Source: Nephrocerus scutellatus (taxonomy: Eukaryota > Arthropoda > Insecta > Diptera > Pipunculidae). From it: DNA of 64,000 bases. The notes below the pieces were generated by a model. That model worked only from the letters and a program-made list of their open reading frames with translations, had not been told where the DNA came from and did no database searches. The position numbers and the translations under genes were made by a program. The DNA lies in the NCBI GenBank assembly GCA_947095585.1, contig OX352763.1, forward strand, positions 24,911,462 through 24,975,461, read 5' to 3'. Of this stretch, positions 23,646 through 31,835 are shown piece after piece. Numbering within the stretch: the stretch's first letter is position 1; each line of letters begins with the position of its first letter.

Positions 23646-24023
23646 ACAGAAAGATGCTAGCTGATCATGACAGACAACATGACAGACAACCAAGCTGCGA
23701 TTAGAGCGCTGTATACGTTTCACATCACGTAAAGACTGATAGAAGAGTGTAGGGCGAAGCTAAGCCGACTTGGCTAAGTCAACAAGGTACGTTTGTACTG
23801 GGTAGGTTCTGGGACACACTGGCATAAAACGCAACGAGGAAGCGGATAGGCTCGCGAATAGAGGGGCAGAAACTCCGCTCGTAGGGTCAGAACCATTTTG
23901 CGGTATAAGCTACCGTACAATACCGGAAGAGATACGCAAAATAGTAAGTTAGATGGATGGAAGGCTTATGATAAGGAAAAGAAATGTGGAGAACTATAAC
24001 CTAAAGAGGTCTCGCTCGATATT

Positions 24024-24088
24024 GGGACTGAGCTGAAGTTATGGGGTTCCTAACGGGGGGACTGAGCAGAAGTTACGGGGTTCCTAAC
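24024..24088. repeat. 31-bp tandem duplication inside LINE-R3
   Basis: The unit GGGACTGAGCTGAAGTTA... at 24,024-24,054 is repeated at 24,058-24,088 with two substitutions. It lies between the RNase H and the 3' end and shifts the frame. A local duplication. Confidence 0.9.
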
Positions 24089-24404
24089 ATATCAACAGAC
24101 TAAAGAAACAAAGAATAGAAGTGGATGGCAGCTCCAGGATTTATGGAGAAGGGGAGGAAACTCCGTCGCACCATCTCAACGAATGTGGAGCAACGAAATG
24201 GGAACTCATTAAATCTCGAAGTCTGCGCGACATTCACTGATACTAGTCAATATCATTAAGTTCATAAGAGCCATTGGTATTGAGAGGGTTCTGTATGGTT
24301 GGGCATGAACTGTCCTAAAGCACAAGTGAGGGGGAGGCGCAATAGATCCACATGGGTCGCAGTGCTACTAGTATACTTAACTTTACTACTAGTATACACC
24401 CCTT

Positions 24405-24432
24405 TTTATCATCATCATTATCATCATCATCA
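24405..24432. repeat. ATC microsatellite at LINE-R3 3' end
   Basis: CATCATCATTATCATCATC run marking the 3' terminus of the LINE-R3 copy. The inverted copy at 6.65 kb has the same TTTTTATCAT start of the tail. Confidence 0.8.
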
Positions 24433-24440
24433 ACCACCAG

Positions 24441-25253
24441 AGCCAGATAGAGACTGTAAATCATCAGAAATCTTTTCTTTTTGGCACAAACCAAACCTAA
24501 AGTTGGTGCATGCACACTACCAAGTTTTTGAGACGATGATGATCGAAGTTTAGGACGTTCTTACCGATATTTAATTAATTTTTAATTAAAAAAAAAGACT
24601 AAACAATATAACGTACAAATTTACAAATTTATTTCTATTGTTCGCATTTTATTCTAATGAATATTTACGAGCCGGCAGTTACACCTTTGCACTACCAAAC
24701 TGCATGGCTATTCACAAAACTGTCAGCATTTTATCGCAAGTCAACCCTGAAAAAGTTCTCGCTCACATACACAGTTCTTGCCTTTATTACAATTTTCCTT
24801 TCAAATCAGTTCTAACTTCAGGCTATGCTTTAACACTTTACTCCTATCGTCCTTTTGCTAGATCGTCCATCACAAAATTAAAACGTTCGCTTTTGTTGCA
24901 AAATCTCCATTCACACAACATTACTGGAAAATTAGATATTTTCTGGTTGACAAAATTTAAATTAAAACTAAAAATCCTGGTGGCTTGTCCACCTTTTCCA
25001 TTCCATTCGGAATGAATGAAATCTACTATGTTAGAGGGAAACTTAATACAACCTGCACAGTAAGTGATAATAACACTTTGTAAAGCTTTAAAAGAGACTT
25101 TAAGAGCTCAGTCGATGATGTGTTGGACTCGGATTTGTCTGGCAGCATCTGGCATACGACAAAATGTCCTAATTGCCAAATGTTTTCCACTTCGCTATAT
25201 AGCAGTCTGCAATCCATTGTATTCCGTAATAAGGTAAAATAGTTGCGACCTCA
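24441..25253. other. Gap with one unassigned 125-codon frame
   Basis: A plus-strand frame at 24,638-25,015 (125 codons from ATG) has no recognised motif, no signal peptide and no clear neighbours. It is long for chance in AT-rich DNA but not supported as a gene. The rest has nothing recognised. Confidence 0.4.
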
Positions 25254-25465
25254 TCTATATAAATAAAAATGGAATGCTGTTCGTTGGTAATCGCATCACT
25301 TGAGAACGGCTGGACTAATTTGGCTCATTTTTATTTTAATATGTTCATCATAGTCCAAATAAGGTTTATGAGGAAAAAAAATTAGAAAAGTTGCCCGGAA
25401 AATTGAAAAATTCGGGAAAAACTGAAACTGCTGTTTTCACGGTCTTTCTTTTGCGATCTGTCAAC

Positions 25466-25692
25466 GCATACCAATGATTCTGACTGACATGCCATTAGAC
25501 TTTAAGCGCATGCAGTTTTCGGTGCGGTTTGCATTCGCATTTACAATAAACAAATCACAAGGCTGTCATTGAGCGTTTGTGCCATTAACATTGAAAATCT
25601 TTACTTCTCGCACGGTTAATTGTATGTCGCCTGTGCCAGTGTCGATCCATCAGATTTATTTATTTACGCGCCAGACAACAAAACAAATAAAA
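25466..25692 (+). pseudogene. PIF1-like helicase C-terminus of the Helitron
   Basis: Plus-strand reading gives IPMILTDMPLDFKRMQFSVR, FAFAFTINKSQG (the TINK.QG helicase motif) and, after a frameshift at about 25,565, YVACASVDPSDLFIYAPDNK, which equals motif VI YVACSR.....LFIYAPDN with the Arg lost. In intact Helitrons the domain belongs to the Rep-helicase that drives rolling-circle transposition. Only this last about 75-residue part remains. Confidence 0.85.
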
Positions 25693-25764
25693 AAAACAAC
25701 AGCGAATGTAACTTTTACGCGAGGCTACTTGATGTTGTGGGGCAAAAAACCCTCAATAGACACA

Positions 25765-26090
25765 TATAAGTCCCCAAAAGATCATCAAAAGACCCCAAAA
25801 GACCCAAAATAACCCTCAAAAGATACCAAAAAGACTCCCCGAAAGACCACCTAAGGACGCTTAAAAGACTCTTCAAAAGACCACAAAAAGCCCCCAAAAA
25901 ACTCTTTAAAAAAAACTTCCCGAAATATCCGCAAAAGACCACACCAAGGCCCAAAAATCACCCAAAAGACCGTTAAAAGACCCACAGAAGATTCCCAAAA
26001 GGTCCCCAAAAGACCCCCAAATTACTCTCAAAAGGCTCTCAAAAGACTCCCAGAAAGACCCCAAAAGACTCTCAAATGATCCCCAAAAGG
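25765..26090. repeat. CCCCAAAAGACC-type array 1
   Basis: Irregular repeats of CCCCAAAAGAC with changes (CTCAAAAGA, CCGAAAGA). The minus strand is G-rich with GGGGTCTTTTGGGG-like runs. It starts right after the helicase remnant. Minus-strand frames through it encode low-complexity hydrophobic sequence and are not genes. Confidence 0.9.
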
Positions 26091-26091
26091 C

Positions 26092-26545
26092 CCTACCGAA
26101 TTTTATACAAATCGGTCGAGAAATGGCTTAGTTCCCAAAATTCCAGACCTGAATGACCATATCCCAGCATCTCCATACGAATAGGTCTTATATTCGCTTC
26201 TTAGTCCTACATACCGAATTTCATACAAATCGGTTGAGAAGTAGCTTAGTTCCCAAAATTCCAGAAATGGTTTTGTTCCCGAAATACCTGTCCCTAATAA
26301 CCTTATTTCAGAATTTCCATAGGAACAAGTCTTATAGACGCATCTTAGTCCTATATAGCGAATTTCATAGAAATCGCCACAGAAATGGCTTATTTCCCGA
26401 CATTACAGAAATGGCTTAGTTCCCGAACAAAATTCCAGTCCCTAATAACCGCATCCCAGAATTTCCATAGGAACAAGTTTTATAGTCCCATATTACTCCT
26501 GCATACTGAATTTCATGAAAGTTGAGAAATTACTTAGTTACAATA
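26092..26545. repeat. About 120-150-bp tandem repeat, four degraded copies
   Basis: Units start near 26,092, 26,208, 26,350 and 26,498 with CTAC.TACCGAATTTCATAC, followed by AAATCGG, GAGAAATGGCTTAGTTCCC, ATTCCAGA and CTTATA....CTTAGTC. Copies differ by indels and internal AGAAATGG duplications. Found only inside the Helitron. Confidence 0.8.
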
Positions 26546-26647
26546 ATTCAAAAATGTAACACAAAATCGCAACACAAAATCGTTACACGAAATTATTTTG
26601 TATAGCGTACTAAATTTTCTCCTCACGGACGATAAAGTAGTTTCACT

Positions 26648-26712
26648 TACAAAAACAGTGTGTGTAACTTTCACGCGCGTTTGAAGTGAAACTTTTTTGA
26701 TGTTGTGGGCAA
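26648..26712. repeat. Second copy of the helicase-end junction
   Basis: GTAACTTTCACGCG...TTTGATGTTGTGGGCAAAAA here matches GTAACTTTTACGCG...TTGATGTTGTGGGGCAAAAA at 25,708-25,748, and in both places a CCCCAAAAGA-type array follows. The module (helicase 3' end plus array) is therefore present twice. Confidence 0.8.
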
Positions 26713-27195
26713 AAAAAAAAGACGCCAAAGGATCATTAAAAGACCATAAAATGACTCCCAAAACCTCCAAAAAATCTTAAAAATACCTCCGAAAGACTCC
26801 CAAAAGACCCGCAAAAGGACTCCCAAAAAACCCTCAAAAGACCCCCAGAATACCCCAGAAGACCCCAAAAAGACCCTCAAAACAATCATTAACCCCCCCA
26901 AAAAATAACAAAAGACCACCAAATAATTATTAAAGACCCCCAAAAGACCCCCAAAAGATCCTTAAAGAACTCCCAAAAAAACCTTCAAAAGATCCTCAAA
27001 AGACTTCCCAAAAGACCTCCAAAAATACCCCAAAATGACCCTCAAAATACCTACACAAGAACCCGAAAATACCCCAAAAGGATCTCTAAAGGCCCCCCAA
27101 AAGACTCCCTAAAATACCCTCGAAAGACCAAAAAAAAAACCAAAAGACCTTCAAAAGACCCCCAAAATACCCGTAAAAAACCCCCAAAAGACTTC
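26713..27195. repeat. CCCCAAAAGACC-type array 2
   Basis: Second and longer array of CCCCAAAAGAC / CTCAAAAGACC units, interrupted by short A-rich variants. Same composition as array 1. Confidence 0.9.
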
Positions 27196-27439
27196 CATTT
27201 GAATCTCAGTATGAGTGATGTTCAAACAAACAATCAAAACAAACAAATGCTTTGTTTCGATTGCTATGACATTTCAATCGAAATGTAAATAAACAAAAAA
27301 ATAATGAGATTCATTGTGATTTCAAATTTAATGAAAGAAAATAAATCATTTGGTTTGGTTTCATTTTACTGTGATTTAAAATTTCAAATAGCTTTTCACA
27401 AATTCACAAAACGATCACAAAGAAATTTATTGAAAGTTG

Positions 27440-27468
27440 GACAGAACAACGTCTGTCGGGTCAGCTAG
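27440..27468 (+). other. Helitron 3' terminus with hairpin
   Basis: GACAGA (27,440-27,445), a 6-nt loop, TCTGTC (27,452-27,457), GGGTCAG and CTAG (27,465-27,468). A subterminal hairpin before CTRR is the transposition stop signal of Helitrons. Confidence 0.85.
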
Positions 27469-28555
27469 TAATAAAAAAAAAAAAAAATTACCTCCCATAG
27501 TTTATTTTTCTTTAAAAGACATGTTGACGTGCTTTAAAAAAACTTCCCAAAGTGCTGTAAAAATTAGCTCAGCTTTAGGAGAAACTACAAATGCAAATGT
27601 AACCAGCCATTTACATTAAGCGGTGAGGAGGTCATTCGATCCATTTATTGTTTTGACTTTACCAACATCTGGTAGACTGTAAAATTACTGAAAAGGATTG
27701 AATTTCTGAATTTTCTTTTCTTAATGTGAAGATTATCAGCGAAGGTTGCGAGTGTTCCATATAATCCGATTATTCGATGGAGATGTTACGAACGCTACTC
27801 ACGAGTTGCGTTAACATTTTGAACATTTTCATTTGGTGACTGGTGTTCGTGGCTATATCCTAGTCGAGTGAATTATTGTCAGAAATAAATTCTGCATATT
27901 ACAAGCAAACACTTAACATCGCTTGCGAGTGCCATTATTTGTCTCCTCTTGCTTCCTTATACTTAACACCTTTTCTTTCCCTTAACTCATTCAATCTCTC
28001 AATTTCGTTTACTTCCAGATCGGTACTTTGCTTTTCTTACTCGCGTACTCGTACCTACGTACATTTCTGACCATCTTTGAAAAATTTGATTTATAATTTG
28101 GTTTCCGCATGAATCAAACTCGTAGCGATTAAAATGAACTTAAATGTACCCCATAAACAATAACCAGGCATTTCGGTGAAAGCGTTTCATGTTTCTGCAA
28201 GTCATAAAAACCAAACTGTTTTGCAAAATTTGTTATAATGGCGGAATTAAGGGATGAAAGCTTAATTTGCGCGATTTTATTCAAGGCTGGCTGTTCGAGG
28301 TTGTTTGCATGGCAATGAAATGTAGAAGGAGAAGCATAAACTGCTATTTACACTGCATCTCTCTAGAAAGGCGTCGTCGTCTGTTTTTCATTGCGTCAGG
28401 CGCCATTAAAACTTAACCAAGTGTTTTCCATTGGAGGAAATAATAAATTTTCTACAACGGGATTTATCTTAACCTTTCAGTTGCAGGATAATTGATGGAA
28501 AAAATAACGCAACCAATTATTTAACAAATTGCATGCTAAGCGAATTTTGGAAAAG
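27469..28555. other. Gene-free AT-rich stretch
   Basis: Begins with a poly-A run right after the Helitron (27,471-27,487). No coding sequence recognised. ACTCGTA occurs at about 28,046. Confidence 0.45.
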
Positions 28556-29215
28556 TTGAAAATTTTTTATCAGTTATTCTTTAGTTTAGCAGTACTTAAA
28601 AGCTTTCCAACTTTCTTCCTAAGTTTGGCCAGCCGGTCATTCCACCAGGGAACATTACGTTTGCTCAGACGGGTTTTGGTGAGAAAGCTGCCGTAGTATG
28701 AGGTAAGCTATACATCATTTAACTGATATGCTGCCTCAACTAAGTCCCCTATGGACTTGATAAGTGGGAGTCCATAATAACTTAGGGTCGTATCTTGAAG
28801 AAGCATGTGCCAATCTGCCTGGTAGTTCAAACCTGATGTGTTCATGGTCAAACAGAGAGGCTTCATCGGACACATGCCAGTTTTCGACGATATTAGATAT
28901 AAATGGACTGGCAAGCGGGAGGTCAAGAACCTTTTCGCGAATCGGATTTATGAATGTGGGTTTAGAGCCTTTATTAACAATTTCTACATTACTACCAATG
29001 AGATATCCTAAAAGACACTCAACCCTTCTGTTGATGTCACCACTACCCTAGACAACGTGATGCGCATTTGCATCACTACCTATAATGTATTGTCGGTTGT
29101 TGTCCTGGTAGTATTGTATGAGCTGCTGGGCCTCGATGGGCGGAATGTTGTCATCATTACCGGGAAATTATGCCGAGGCACACACGATGTTATTTGATCC
29201 CCTTTCGGTCGGAAT

Positions 29216-29890
29216 CTATACTAAGAGTGTCAGCAAGTCCTTAGTCATGAATTCTGGAATTGGAAGAAGTTTAATGTTCGTGCTGACTAAGCATACCGCC
29301 CTTGGCGTTGGCTCCCCGCATTTAAAGATTAACTTAGTTGCCTTATTCCGTAGACCTTTGATTTGTACGCTAATAGCCCAAGGTTCTTGGACGAGGCCGA
29401 AGGATATGTTGTTTTCAGTGAATCTATTGCTAAGGGTAGCGGACGGACGTGGGCCACTTCTGTTGTCAGAAGAGCTATGACCAGCATGCTCAGTGGCTCT
29501 GCTGGTCGAAGGAGTATGTCTAAGGACCTTCTTAGGAGAGGCCTCGGAACCGCTATGATCAACATGCGCAGCAGCGCTGTTGGTCGAAGTGGCCGGTTGT
29601 GTTGCCTGTTTGGCTGGTATAAAACCGTAGTCATCGTTTCTAACAAGCCCAGTGGCGGTGTTGGAAGAAGTAGAGGCTTCAGCCTTACCTAAATTGCCGC
29701 GGCCAGACACTAAAACCTTATCGGTGCTTTTTAGGATTAGCTTGACATGGCCAAAGCGGTATTCTATTTTACCTTTACAGGTGTTAAGCCTATTCGTGGT
29801 GGCGTCCTCAACCGCCAAAACGAGATGGAGGAGTACACCATCCTGCTTCTTTGGAAGATGAGAGCTCCAAACTTTGCGGAAATAACCCAC
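29216..29890 (-). pseudogene. LINE-R4 gag-like domain fused to endonuclease start
   Basis: 224 codons, the longest open LINE frame here except for the 239-codon frame at 60.7 kb. Residues 1-60 (YFRKVWSSHLPKK, LHLVLAVEDATTNRL) resemble the DUF4780-like domain of fly LOA-type elements. Residues about 70-150 are Ser/Ala/His-rich with repeats (VDHSGSEASP, EHAGHSSSD). From about 165 comes FGLVQEPWAISVQIKGL, the endonuclease N-terminus, then PRAVCLVSTNIKLLPIPEF. Gag and endonuclease parts are thus continuous in one frame. The Met is internal, since the frame continues upstream through stops. Confidence 0.75.
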
Positions 29891-29983
29891 GGATGATGTG
29901 TGGTTTTGGGGAATGATCTTTCATTCCACCAGCGTTACGTTCAATCCACTCTTGGCTCTGATCTTCTCGAAACTAAATTACGG

Positions 29984-30424
29984 TCACACACCGCTATCGG
30001 TCATCTCAATCTGGGTGTCAATAACCGCCTCCTGGAAACGAGCCATTTGCTCATTTGTGATGGGTTGTGTAGCCAGGTCTGTCGGGATGACACCCAACCT
30101 GACAGCACTGAAAGCCACTTGACTGAAAGTGCGGATGTCAGGTGTAGGTCCCGCCTTGACCTTCTTGGCACCCGAATTGGATGAAGTCTGATCCTGAGAT
30201 CTAAAACGCATAGTTTCGCGCAATTTCTCTAGTTTTGCCAATGCGAGTTTATTGGGATAAATCCATCCCTTTATTGCTGGAACTGTAGTCCATCTTAATA
30301 CATTCCCAATAGAAGAACATCCTGATTTCTCCGAGATGACGCTACCGCCATCGACAAGTGTGGATGCGTCCGAATCAGAGTATACAGCCTCTGATATTCT
30401 AATACATATTCTAATCCGACACAC
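29984..30424 (-). pseudogene. LINE-R4 ORF1 N-terminal part
   Basis: 146 codons in the same frame as the 29,216-29,890 piece, separated from it only by three stop codons (at about 29,984, 29,978 and 29,932). Contains KLALAKLEKLRETMRF, KKVKAGPTPDIRTFSQVA and VIPTDLATQPITNEQMARF, with sequence similar to 18,770-18,960. The N-terminal region is acidic and Ser-rich upstream of a basic segment, as in gag-like ORF1 proteins. Confidence 0.7.
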
Positions 30425-30604
30425 TTACAAGTTACGGATGGTGCCTGTATGGCAACGTCGTCCGAACTTAGGGGAGACTTCGGCTGCTCGACATCAGATC
30501 GAGGTTTTGAAAGCACAACAGCTTCTTGGGATAAAACAGTTTGCCCTACAGCAGGACCCGAGGTTGATTCAGTTCGTAAGGTAACGTAACGTAAGGTTTG
30601 AAAG

Positions 30605-30955
30605 TTTAAACTTTCTTGGAAGGAACATATTTATGAAATTTCAAAAAGAGCGATCGTAGGATGCTTAGACGTTGTAACTTCTACTTCACCTCCTCTGAAG
30701 AATTAAGATAATATAAGACTTTTGTTTTGTCAATTTTAGAATTTAATTGATATGTATGGGGTGGGCCTCCAAGAACACATTTGCTTTATATTGATAGAAT
30801 TCAGAATAGAGTTGTCTGTATGAAAAACGATGTGACCATTAATTCATCTCTTGATTCGTTGTAGCATGTTTTCTACAAATTTTACTACGGTAGATCCTCA
30901 TCAGAAACCAATTCTCTAGTTCCAGGTCCTTTTGTCGGCAGGTGAATTACGCCTA
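30605..30955 (+). mobile_element. LINE-L (CR1/L2-like) RT C-terminal fragment
   Basis: Plus-strand pieces WKEHIYEISKRA, YVWGGPPRTHLLYIDRIQNR (about 30,750-30,815) and HVFYKFYYGRSSSE then SLVPGPF (about 30,868-30,935). These match the W..HI..ia..A, VWGGA..th...LD.IQ.RA, LFYRYYhG.CS.EL and VP.P motifs found after the RT of CR1/L2-like elements. The order agrees with an intact element; frames change several times. Same group as 22,575-22,860. Confidence 0.65.
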
Positions 30956-30959
30956 TAAC

Positions 30960-31120
30960 ATAATATAATCAGAAGTAACCGCACGGTTATTTAAAGCCAA
31001 CAAAGACTAGCAAAGCCGATCAAGATTCTCAAAAGCTGCCGCTTAATAAGAAAGTGAGTGGTCTACCGGTCCTTACATATGGTTCTGCGACTTGTGCTTA
31101 GTAAAAAGCATACAGACTGT
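30960..31120 (+). mobile_element. LINE-B thumb fragment
   Basis: Plus-strand reading gives VTARLFKANKD, RSRFSK and PVLTYGSATCA, equivalent to VRLLKANKAYFSLSRLFKS and IPVLTYGSKTWVLSKK of the copy at 33.9-34.2 kb. Short and broken by stops. Orientation opposite to most other LINE-B pieces. Confidence 0.6.
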
Positions 31121-31289
31121 TAGGAAAGATACCCATGGCATAAAAGATGGATATACCTCTTTTTATAATTAGCGCACGCTTCAAAGGATTTGCACCCTTA
31201 TAATGCCTAGGCATAGCGTGGGCTTGGAAATATTTGGATAGAAGAAGAAAAGATTGAAAAGATGTAATTCAGAAGCTGGTAGGAGAGAA

Positions 31290-31395
31290 GTTAAAGAGTC
31301 ATCGGCAAAGAGCTAAGGCTGAAGAGTACTGGACCAAGTTTGGAACCTTACGGAACTCCAACTATGGTATTTTCCTGGATAGTGGGATGCTGCAA
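31290..31395 (-). mobile_element. LINE-J RT motif B fragment
   Basis: The minus strand reads IVGVP, a stop, GSKLGPVLFSL, then LCR and the remnant of an ADDSL box at 31,300-31,315. It corresponds to the Jockey-type GVPQGS.LGP.LF motif. It shares with 33,640-33,780 the same deletion between LFSL and the FADD box. Confidence 0.6.
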
Positions 31396-31424
31396 ACCTG
31401 TACGTAGAGAATAGAATAGAGAAT

Positions 31425-31835
31425 TAATTTATTATTATTATAATAGGTGGGGCTATTGAGCCTTGTGCACTGCGACCTTGAGGTCTTGTTCGTCCCTGAT
31501 GTTTTACCACATTATGTGATTGCTCAGTTTCTTCATGAACGCCACCACATCTGACAATGCGATTGGTCTGGCATTCGGGTACTGTGCTGTGTAAACCTGT
31601 AAATGTTTTATTCTTTTCTGAGTGAGGGCTACGCATACGAAGAGCATGTGCTCTGACGTTTCCTTTGCCTCGTTGCAGAATCGGCAGCGGTCCGATTGGG
31701 ATTTACCTATTTTCGAAAGATGGCCATGGAATGGGCCATGTTCTGTTAAATACCAGACTAGTGTTCTTAGTGTATGGCGGTCCAGTTTGTGGGCCCTGTC
31801 CATATGACTAATGTTGTATTTTAGAAGCTTCTTGG
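31425..31835 (-). mobile_element. LINE zinc-knuckle C-terminus with TAA tail
   Basis: Minus-strand 3' end of an I/LOA-like element. After the coding end (about 31,500) follow about 60 bp of 3' sequence and a TAATAATAATAA tail (31,427-31,442), as in I-type elements. It may belong to LINE-R4, whose copy at 28.6-30.6 kb lacks its 3' end, but no overlap proves this. Confidence 0.7.
31504..31803 (-). pseudogene. LINE C-terminal zinc-knuckle domain
   Basis: About 99 codons: LVWYLTEHGPFHGHLSKIGK (normally LTGHcpl..HL..iG), then CRFCNEAKETSEHMLFVC, a complete CC-H-C knuckle (C..C, H, C), and VALTQKRIKHLQVY. In such elements this domain lies after RNase H and binds nucleic acid. Uninterrupted, so relatively young. 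Confidence 0.75.

Larger units (their letters stand above)
23650..24440 (+). mobile_element. LINE-R3 RNase H and 3' end with ATC tail
   Basis: Plus-strand 5'-truncated LINE. DNQAAIRALYTF (23,686-23,721) is the RNase H DNQ motif. After a frameshift come GHTGIKRNEEADRLANRGAE (about 23,817-23,876), with the final catalytic Asp intact, and then FCGISYRTIPEEIRKI. The 3' region (24,200-24,400) matches the copy at 6,650-6,860 and ends in an ATC microsatellite. It starts within a few bases of where LINE-R2 starts on the other strand. Confidence 0.8.
25254..27468 (+). mobile_element. Helitron derivative, both ends recognisable
   Basis: Begins with TCTATATAAATAAAAATGG after an A (5'-TC rule) and ends CAGCTAG followed by T (27,465-27,468, CTAG end, insertion between A and T). 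An 18-nt hairpin (GACAGA, loop ACAACG, TCTGTC) lies 7 bases before CTAG. Inside, the left 200 bp lead directly into the last part of a PIF1-type helicase frame, so Rep and most of the helicase have been deleted. The rest is two CCCCAAAAGA-type arrays, a tandem block and a second copy of the helicase-end sequence. It must be non-autonomous. Confidence 0.85.
28560..30595 (-). mobile_element. LINE-R4, ORF1 plus endonuclease, 3'-truncated
   Basis: Minus-strand copy from about 30,595 to 28,560. It encodes a gag-like N-terminus, a DUF4780-like region, a low-complexity linker and an apurinic-like endonuclease. The endonuclease includes GLVQEPW, IIGSDANAHHVV (catalytic Asp; the next Trp is a stop), LLGYLIGSNVEIVNKGSKPT, the DHEHI box with the catalytic His, and RNVPWWNDRLAKLRKKVGK at the start of the RT linker. 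The sequence then stops matching, so RT and RNase H are missing here. A LINE lacking its 3' half is unusual. The fragment at 31.4-31.8 kb could be its displaced end. Confidence 0.8.

Noticed and set aside
26671..26943. Minus-strand 90-codon hydrophobic frame that looks like a membrane protein
   Set aside because: It is a translation of the CCCCAAAAGA array. Its repeated Phe/Leu/Gly/Val pattern comes from the repeat, not from a gene.
29118..29692. Plus-strand frames of 109-120 codons
   Set aside because: They are antisense to the LINE-R4 gag/endonuclease frame and have no motif.
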